Source of the DNA: Deltaproteobacteria bacterium UBA7527
GTDB taxonomy: Bacteria > Desulfobacterota > Syntrophorhabdia > Syntrophorhabdales > Syntrophorhabdaceae
Assembly: GCA_002478225.1 (NCBI GenBank)
Contig: DLMV01000010.1
Location: 1-8,816, forward strand
Reading direction: 5' to 3'
Length of the DNA stretch: 8,816 nt
Position numbers and translations under genes: made by a program. This document shows positions 1 through 5,081 of the stretch, one piece after another (the stretch's first letter is position 1; each line of letters starts with the position of its first letter). Below the pieces are notes generated by a model. The model did no database searches and was not told the DNA's origin. It saw only the letters and a list, made by a program, of their open reading frames with translations.

Positions 1-28
1 GGATTTGGTGCTTAGGATTTCGTGCTTA
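1..28. repeat. Tandem pair of 14-bp direct repeats
   Basis: The first 28 bases are two adjacent copies of a 14-mer, GGATTTGGTGCTTA (1-14) and GGATTTCGTGCTTA (15-28), which differ at one base. The array may continue to the left of the window. It lies just upstream of the candidate promoter of the histidine kinase gene, so it could be a tandem protein-binding site or simply a short duplication. Function is unknown. Confidence 0.6.
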
Positions 29-37
29 TCTTTATAT

Positions 38-65
38 TTGAAGTCCATTCATGATAATCTATAAG
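38..65 (+). promoter_or_regulatory. Candidate sigma-70-type promoter for the kinase/regulator operon
   Basis: TTGAAG (38-43) and TATAAG (60-65) are separated by 16 bp and match the -35 and -10 consensus at 4 of 6 and 5 of 6 positions. Transcription would start near 72, only a few bases before the ATG at 76. The predicted leader would be almost absent, which fits the lack of a Shine-Dalgarno sequence there. This is judged by eye in AT-rich DNA and is only a candidate. Confidence 0.35.
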
Positions 66-75
66 ACACATTTTT

Positions 76-1614
76 ATGAATCTAAAAAACAAAACAAGAA
101 AGCAGCTCCTGTCCGAATTAGCGACCTTGCGGAACAGGGTTGCAAGACTGCAGGATTCCGCGAAGGAACTCAGACGCTTTAAGCGTTTTTTACAGCAGCA
201 GACCCACGATCTCGGCGAGCGTGTCAAAGAGCTTAACTGCCTCTACGCCATTTCAAACCTTGTTGAAAGACATGGCATATCACTTGAGAACATACTGCGC
301 GAAACCGCCAATATCATCCCCTCGGCATGGCAGTACCCTGAGATAACGGGCGCAAGGATCTCCCTGGGCGCCCAGATATTTTCAACGGAGAACTTTCAGG
401 AAACGCCGTGGATGCAATCTGCCCATATATTAGTGAAAAGAAAAAAAATGGGCTACCTTGAAGTATGCTACCTGAAAAAAAAGCCAAAAAGCTACGAAGG
501 CCCTTTCCTTAAGGAAGAGAGGAACCTGATAAACGTCATTGCCAAACGTATCGGCGAGATCATAGAACGGAAGGTCGCGCAAGACGCTTTGAAAGAAAGC
601 ACCGTAAGGAACAAGGCGCTCTTAAGCGCCATACCGGATATGATATTCAGGATCAGCCGGAATGGCACTATACTTGACCTCAAGAAGGGAAAATCCTTTG
701 GTAAACGGCTGCGCACCAACGTATTGCTTGGCAGGAACGTACAGGAGTTGTCCGATCATTTTAAGGCGCTGCCCAAAGAGATCGTCCAGCAAGGGATGAA
801 AAACGTCTCGCATGTGCTTGAAACCGGCGAAACGCAGATATATGAGCACAGGTTCAGTCATAACGGCACGGTCTTCTATTATGAGGTACTGCTGACAGAA
901 AGCGGTGGTGATGAGGTTCTCGGAATTATTCGCGACATCACCGAGAGAAGACGTCTGGAGAAGCAGGTGCTGGAGATCAGCGAATGGGAGCAGCAGAGGA
1001 TCGGCCAGGACCTCCATGACAGTCTTTGCCAGCAGCTCGCCGGCATTGCGTTCCTCGGCAAGGTCTTGGAACAAAAAATGAATGCGCAATCCTATAAAGA
1101 AGCCCGCGATGCGGGCGAAATTGTATCGCTTATAGACGATGCGATCACCCAGACGAAAGGGCTCGCCCGGGGTCTCTACCCTGTCAGGCTTGAGGCAACG
1201 GGACTGATGACAGGACTTAAGGAACTATCCCATACCGTGCAGAAGTTATTCGGGATCAGATGCTCTTTTAATTACCGCCATCCCGTTCTTATCCATGATA
1301 ATATTATGGCGATCCATCTTTACCGTATCGCACAGGAAGCGGTAAACAATGCGATCAAGCACGGGAAGGCAAATAATATTAACATTACTTTCACGAACGA
1401 CAACGGGGCCACGGTGCTTATGATCAAAAGCGACGGCATTGCTTTTCGTAGGATATTGAAGAATGATACAGGGATGGGTATAAGTATCATGCGACACAGG
1501 GCAAATATGATAGGCGCGTCGCTGGAGATCAAGAGCGATCCGGCAGGAGGGACAATTGTAGCCTGTTCGTTCCAGCCAAAACAGACCGCTAAAAGAAAGA
1601 GGGAAAAACAATGA
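76..1614 (+). CDS. Soluble PAS-domain sensor histidine kinase (HisKA_3 / NarL-type partner)
   Basis: This 512-aa protein should autophosphorylate on a histidine and pass the phosphate to the regulator encoded next to it. No membrane segment or signal peptide is visible, so it probably senses a cytoplasmic signal. Residues 1-55 look like a charged coiled coil. Residues about 55-165 (KELNCLYAISNLVE, then PSAWQYPE, then GPFLKEE) resemble the GAF-like input domain common in such kinases. About 170-293 is a PAS domain ending in the usual GIIRDITERRRLE linker. The dimerisation/phosphorylation helix of the HisKA_3 class follows, with His314 in GQDLHDS. The HATPase domain has an N-box at Q420-H429 and a GMG motif at 466-468. 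Its G1 box reads S452-D-G-I-A, with Ser where DxGxG kinases have the adenine-binding Asp. The ATG at 76 begins a typical kinase N-terminus, although no clear ribosome site precedes it. The stop overlaps the next start (ATGA). The signal is unknown. Confidence 0.93.
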   Translation: MNLKNKTRKQLLSELATLRNRVARLQDSAKELRRFKRFLQQQTHDLGERVKELNCLYAISNLVERHGISLENILRETANIIPSAWQYPEITGARISLGAQIFSTENFQETPWMQSAHILVKRKKMGYLEVCYLKKKPKSYEGPFLKEERNLINVIAKRIGEIIERKVAQDALKESTVRNKALLSAIPDMIFRISRNGTILDLKKGKSFGKRLRTNVLLGRNVQELSDHFKALPKEIVQQGMKNVSHVLETGETQIYEHRFSHNGTVFYYEVLLTESGGDEVLGIIRDITERRRLEKQVLEISEWEQQRIGQDLHDSLCQQLAGIAFLGKVLEQKMNAQSYKEARDAGEIVSLIDDAITQTKGLARGLYPVRLEATGLMTGLKELSHTVQKLFGIRCSFNYRHPVLIHDNIMAIHLYRIAQEAVNNAIKHGKANNINITFTNDNGATVLMIKSDGIAFRRILKNDTGMGISIMRHRANMIGASLEIKSDPAGGTIVACSFQPKQTAKRKREKQ

Positions 1615-2288
1615 GAAAGGAAAAAGTGACGCTTTCTGTCGGTCAGAAGCACAAGATCTTTATAGTCGATGACCACCCGATCGTCCGCAAGGGCCTCGCC
1701 CAGCTTATCAATCAGGAGCCTGACATGGTTATTTGCGGTGAAGCAGAGAATGCTCAGACCGCCCTTGAGTTCCTGAAAAAAATAAAACCGGATCTCGCGA
1801 TCATCGATATCTCTCTCCAGGGCATCGACGGCATAGAGCTCATAAAAAAGATCAAGCTGCGCGATGCAGAACTTCCTATCCTTGTTGTCTCGATGCACGA
1901 CGAATCCCTCTTTGCCGAGCGCGCCCTCAGGATAGGCGCAAAGGGCTACATCATGAAGCAGGAGGCAATCGAAAAAATGATGGAAGCGATCAGGAGGGTC
2001 ATCAAGGGAGAGGTTTATATAAGTGAAAGAGTGAGTGCAACGATCGTAAAAAAATTCATCGACGGCAAGGCTGAAAATACCCGGTCACCCGTGGATGTGC
2101 TGAGCAATCGCGAGCTTGAGGTGTTCCAGCTTATCGGGCAGGGGTTCGGGACGCGCCAGATCGCCCAGGAATTGAACGTAAGCGTCAAAACGGTAGAATC
2201 TTACCGCGCAAACATAAAAGAAAAATTAAATCTCAAGAACGCCACTGAGCTTATGCGACATGCCGTACACTATATAGACTCTTTATAA
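1611..2288 (+). CDS. NarL/FixJ-family response regulator
   Basis: This 225-aa two-domain transcription factor is the likely phosphorylation target of the preceding kinase. The receiver domain spans about 14-133 and has every expected residue: acidic pair D20-D21, phospho-acceptor D66 in DLAIIDIS, switch residue S94 and K116 in GAKGYIMK. A LuxR-type helix-turn-helix covers about 164-212 (LSNRELEVFQLI, then TRQIAQELNVSVKTVESYRANIKEKL) and should bind DNA when the protein is phosphorylated and dimeric. The start overlaps the kinase stop by four bases, and an AGAGGG ribosome site lies seven bases upstream at 1598-1603, so translation is probably coupled. HisKA_3 kinases normally pair with this regulator class, which supports the assignment. 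The paired ATAG-N9-CTAT elements just downstream are candidate targets, which would mean control of the gdhA operon. That last step is inference. Confidence 0.95.
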   Translation: MRKEKVTLSVGQKHKIFIVDDHPIVRKGLAQLINQEPDMVICGEAENAQTALEFLKKIKPDLAIIDISLQGIDGIELIKKIKLRDAELPILVVSMHDESLFAERALRIGAKGYIMKQEAIEKMMEAIRRVIKGEVYISERVSATIVKKFIDGKAENTRSPVDVLSNRELEVFQLIGQGFGTRQIAQELNVSVKTVESYRANIKEKLNLKNATELMRHAVHYIDSL

Positions 2289-2438
2289 TAAAGCATTTAC
2301 AAACATCATAGTGTATTTCCCTATATCGTTATAGTAATTTCCCCTATTTAATAATTAGTTTTAGCCTGATTGTATGGATTGGGTAATCTAGGTTTTATTA
2401 AAGTCATAGGTCTATAACGCTCTTGGGCGAGGTGACGT
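2289..2438. promoter_or_regulatory. AT-rich intergenic region, probable promoter/operator of the gdhA operon
   Basis: These 150 bases separate the response regulator gene from the small gene that leads the gdhA operon. They are much more AT-rich than the flanking genes. They contain two 17-bp elements of form ATAG-N9-CTAT (listed separately), a CTATA-TCGT-TATAG hairpin between them (2321-2334), and a further ATAGGTCTAT palindrome at 2406-2415. TTTACA at 2296-2301 is a fair -35 box, but no -10 box at proper spacing is convincing. No strong GC stem followed by a T-run is seen after the regulator stop, so readthrough is possible. Confidence 0.5.
2308..2347. promoter_or_regulatory. Pair of ATAG-N9-CTAT operator-like elements
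   Basis: Two 17-bp copies occur at 2308-2324 and 2331-2347, with starts 23 bp apart. Each begins ATAG and ends CTAT, so each has inverted 4-bp ends, and 13 of 17 positions are identical between the copies. The spacing is about two helical turns, which would place bound dimers on the same face of the DNA. The nearby response regulator and the NrpR encoded later in the operon are both possible binders. The sequence alone does not decide between them. Confidence 0.45.
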
Positions 2439-2711
2439 ATGACGACAACCCTAAACAATGTATTTGTTTTAAAAACCGCAGAGAGGCTGTCCATCGGTGG
2501 TCCGTTGGAAGAACTGCCGTGCAAGGCGCTGAGCGGCGCAGAAGAATCAGATCTCATTACAAAGGCCAGGAAGGTGCTCGAAGAGATGGAAGAGGAGTGG
2601 GAGATGGATCATGCCAGCGTTGAGCTACGGGACAAGTTTCACCTGCTGCGCTACTACCTGCAGAATCTGCCACGCACAGTAAGGAAAAGATCGGTGTCGA
2701 AAAATAAATAA
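2439..2711 (+). CDS. Small uncharacterised protein encoded upstream of gdhA
   Basis: This 90-aa protein belongs to no family I recognise. It appears soluble, with no signal peptide or membrane segment. The N-terminal third (about 1-32) includes TAERLSIGGPLEELPCK. A long, strongly charged and probably helical stretch follows (about 34-78, with EEMEEEWEMDH in the middle and RDKFHLLRYYLQNL after it). The tail is basic (RTVRKRSVSKNK). The helical centre could form a dimer or contact a partner. The ATG at 2439 is preceded by GAGGTGA at 2429-2435, a good ribosome site placed slightly close. Its stop lies 22 bp before the gdhA start, so the two are probably co-transcribed. A role linked to glutamate dehydrogenase or nitrogen control is suggested only by position. 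It is probably a real gene because of the ribosome site, the tight spacing and the lack of any better frame here. Confidence 0.7.
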   Translation: MTTTLNNVFVLKTAERLSIGGPLEELPCKALSGAEESDLITKARKVLEEMEEEWEMDHASVELRDKFHLLRYYLQNLPRTVRKRSVSKNK

Positions 2712-2717
2712 TCCCCC

Positions 2718-2726
2718 AAGGAGGAG
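2718..2726 (+). promoter_or_regulatory. Strong ribosome binding site of gdhA
   Basis: AAGGAGGAG lies seven bases before the gdhA ATG and is the best Shine-Dalgarno sequence in the window. It fits high expression of glutamate dehydrogenase compared with its neighbours, whose sites are weaker or absent. Confidence 0.85.
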
Positions 2727-2733
2727 TCAAGCT

Positions 2734-4089
2734 ATGTCAGTTATCGGTGATGTTATCGCAAAGGTAAAGAAGCAGGATCCCAACGAGCCGGAGTTCCATC
2801 AGGCCGTTCGCGAGGTAATGGAAACGCTGGAGCCCACCGCAAAGAAACATCCTGAATTCGTCAAGGCAGGCATCTACGAACGCATCGTGGAACCTGACCG
2901 GACGATCATCTTCAGGGTCCCCTGGGTCGACGACAAAGGCAAGGTCCAGGTCAACAGGGGTTTCAGGATCCAGTTCAACAATGCCATCGGGCCGTATAAA
3001 GGGGGCATACGCTTTCACCCCTCCGTCAATCTGAGCATTATGAAATTTCTTGGATTCGAGCAGATATTCAAGAATTCCCTTACAACCCTGCCTATGGGCG
3101 GAGCAAAGGGAGGATCCGATTTCGACCCAAAGGGAAAAACGGAAGATGAGGTCATGCGATTCTGTCACGCCTTCACAAGAGAGCTTTACCGCCACATCGG
3201 ACCTGAGATAGATGTACCGGCAGGCGATATCGGCGTTGGAGGACGGGAGATAGGCTACATGTTCGGCTATTACAAAAAGATCGTAAATGAGCATTCAGGC
3301 GTGTTTACCGGAAAAGGCCTTGAGTATGGCGGCAGTCTCATACGTCCCGAAGCAACCGGCTACGGCGCAGTCTATTTTGCAGCGGAAATGCTTGCCACGA
3401 GGAAGACTGATTTCAAAGGAAAGGTGGTGGCGATCAGCGGTTCCGGGAACGTCGCCCAATACGCCGTGGAAAAGGTAAATCAGCTTGGCGGAAAGGTGAT
3501 CACGCTTTGCGATTCAAGCGCTACCGTCGTTGATGAAGCGGGGATCCAGGGCGAGAAATGCGAATATGTAAAGGAGTTGAAGAACGTACGAAGGGGCAGG
3601 ATCAAAGAATATGCCGATAAATACAACACCGTCTGCTATATCGGTGAAAGCGTCTGGGATGTCATCAGGGAGCATGGCCTGAAGGTCGATATCGCCATCC
3701 CCTGCGCCACCCAGAACGAGCTGGACGGCAAGAGCGCCGAGGCCCTTGTGAAGAACGGATGCTTCTGTGTCTCCGAAGGCGCTAATATGCCCTCTACGCC
3801 GGACGCTGTCAAGGTCTTCCAGGATCATAATGTGCTCTTTGGCCCCGGCAAGGCAGCAAATGCAGGGGGCGTTTCTGTCTCCGGCCTCGAGATGAGCCAG
3901 AACAGCCTCAAATTATCATGGCCGCGGGAAGAGGTTGATAAGATGCTTTTCAATATCATGAAGAGCATACACAAGGCGTGCCTTGACGCCGGCGAGGCCT
4001 ACGGCAAAAAAGGCGACTATGTCACAGGCGCAAACATCGCGGGCTTCCTGAAGGTCGCAAGGGCAATGCTCGCATACGGGATCGTTTAA
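2734..4089 (+). CDS. gdhA: NADP-type glutamate dehydrogenase
   Basis: The 451-aa enzyme reductively aminates 2-oxoglutarate with ammonium to form glutamate, in the cytoplasm and usually as a hexamer. Length and sequence agree with the E. coli-type GdhA subgroup (about 447 aa). The substrate domain carries IGPYKGGIRFHPSVN, the catalytic lysine K125 in PMGGAKGG and the catalytic aspartate D165 in PAGDIGVGGREIGY. The nucleotide domain has the Rossmann motif GSGNVA at 236-241, followed by D260-S261-S262 after the second strand. That Asp-Ser pattern also occurs in the NADPH-using E. coli enzyme. PCATQNELDG and the late GPGKAANAGGVSVSGLEMSQN segment are intact, so the gene looks functional. It follows the 90-aa gene closely and its TAA shares its last base with the ATG of the NrpR gene. 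Co-transcription with a nitrogen regulator suggests that ammonium assimilation is regulated here. Confidence 0.97.
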   Translation: MSVIGDVIAKVKKQDPNEPEFHQAVREVMETLEPTAKKHPEFVKAGIYERIVEPDRTIIFRVPWVDDKGKVQVNRGFRIQFNNAIGPYKGGIRFHPSVNLSIMKFLGFEQIFKNSLTTLPMGGAKGGSDFDPKGKTEDEVMRFCHAFTRELYRHIGPEIDVPAGDIGVGGREIGYMFGYYKKIVNEHSGVFTGKGLEYGGSLIRPEATGYGAVYFAAEMLATRKTDFKGKVVAISGSGNVAQYAVEKVNQLGGKVITLCDSSATVVDEAGIQGEKCEYVKELKNVRRGRIKEYADKYNTVCYIGESVWDVIREHGLKVDIAIPCATQNELDGKSAEALVKNGCFCVSEGANMPSTPDAVKVFQDHNVLFGPGKAANAGGVSVSGLEMSQNSLKLSWPREEVDKMLFNIMKSIHKACLDAGEAYGKKGDYVTGANIAGFLKVARAMLAYGIV

Positions 4090-5081
4090 TGAACAAAATA
4101 ATGTTTACCATCCTGAGGGTCCTGGATAAGCGTAACGGCAGCACCGGTTCAGCGGAACTGGCAAAAGCGCTTTTGTCCCACGGGATCGAGCTTTCGGAGC
4201 GCACGGTGCGCTATTACCTGAAGCTGCTCGATGAGAAGGGGCTAACAAGCGTCCAGGGTAAGAAGGGAAGGACCATTACCGACAATGGCAAGAAGGAACT
4301 GGGCAATGCCTTCGTGTCCGAGCGGGTAAACTTTGTCATAAGCAAGATCGACAGCCTTTCTTATCTCACAGATTTCAACATCGACGCACTGAAGGGGAAC
4401 ATAATCCTCAATATCTCCTTCTTCCCGGAGAAAAAACTGAAGGACGCACTGAAAATAATGGCAGGGGTGTTCCAATCTCCCTACGTTATGGGCAGCAAGA
4501 TAACCCTCGCCAAAGGAGGGGAGCGGATCGGCGATATTCCTGTACCGCGGGGCAGCATCGGGCTCGGTACGATCTGCAGCATTACTTTGAACGGGGTCTT
4601 TCTTAAAGCCGGGATACCTGTCGTATCGCGATACGGTGGGGTTGTTGAGATAGAGGACGGCAGCCCTGTGCGGTTCACGTCGCTGATAAGCTACGAAGGC
4701 TCTTCCTTGGATCCCCTCGAGATCTTTATCAGAAGCAGGATGACCGACGTCATGGGCGTCATTCAACAAAACTCCGGCAAGATCCTTGCCAGCTTCAGGG
4801 AGATCCCCGTAGTAAGCATTAATGAGGCGGAAAGCCTCGGCGATAAGCTGGTAAAAAAAGGTCTCAGCGGAAAGATCATCTTTGGAAAACCGAATCAACC
4901 CCTGCTGGACATCCCGGTAGGGGTTGATAAGATCGGCATGATCGTGGCGGGCGGGCTCAATCCTATCGCTGCCGCAGAGGAGGCAGGGATATCTACAGAA
5001 AGCAGGGCGATGTCAACCCTCTATGAGTATTCGAAACTGCAAAATTTCAACGATGCGGTCAGCACGTTCTTGTATCAATAA
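4089..5081 (+). CDS. nrpR: NrpR-family nitrogen repressor, paralogue 1
   Basis: The 330-aa protein has an N-terminal winged helix (about 1-66: recognition helix S36-ERTVRYYL, wing GKKGRTIT at 57-64) followed by one NrpR effector domain (about 80-325). Conserved core segments are GTICSITLNG (160-169), GIPVVSRYGG and DPLEIFIRSRMTDVMG. In methanogens, NrpR represses nitrogen genes and is released from DNA by 2-oxoglutarate. The methanogen form with two NrpR domains is longer, about 540 aa, so this is the single-domain form with a helix-turn-helix. Its ATG overlaps the gdhA stop (TAATG) and only a weak GGGA precedes it, so translation probably depends on ribosomes finishing gdhA. It likely represses gdhA and its own operon, which is inference. 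A paralogue lies at 7659-8669. The 3' end overlaps the convergent gene by 23 bp. Confidence 0.9.
   Translation: MNKIMFTILRVLDKRNGSTGSAELAKALLSHGIELSERTVRYYLKLLDEKGLTSVQGKKGRTITDNGKKELGNAFVSERVNFVISKIDSLSYLTDFNIDALKGNIILNISFFPEKKLKDALKIMAGVFQSPYVMGSKITLAKGGERIGDIPVPRGSIGLGTICSITLNGVFLKAGIPVVSRYGGVVEIEDGSPVRFTSLISYEGSSLDPLEIFIRSRMTDVMGVIQQNSGKILASFREIPVVSINEAESLGDKLVKKGLSGKIIFGKPNQPLLDIPVGVDKIGMIVAGGLNPIAAAEEAGISTESRAMSTLYEYSKLQNFNDAVSTFLYQ

Noticed and set aside
622..1089. Open frame of 155 codons on the minus strand
   Set aside because: It is antisense to the PAS and HisKA_3 regions of the kinase, which are clearly coding on the plus strand.
2321..2334. CTATA-TCGT-TATAG hairpin as a transcription terminator after the response regulator
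   Set aside because: The stem is only five AT-rich pairs and is not followed by a T-run, so it is too weak for intrinsic termination.
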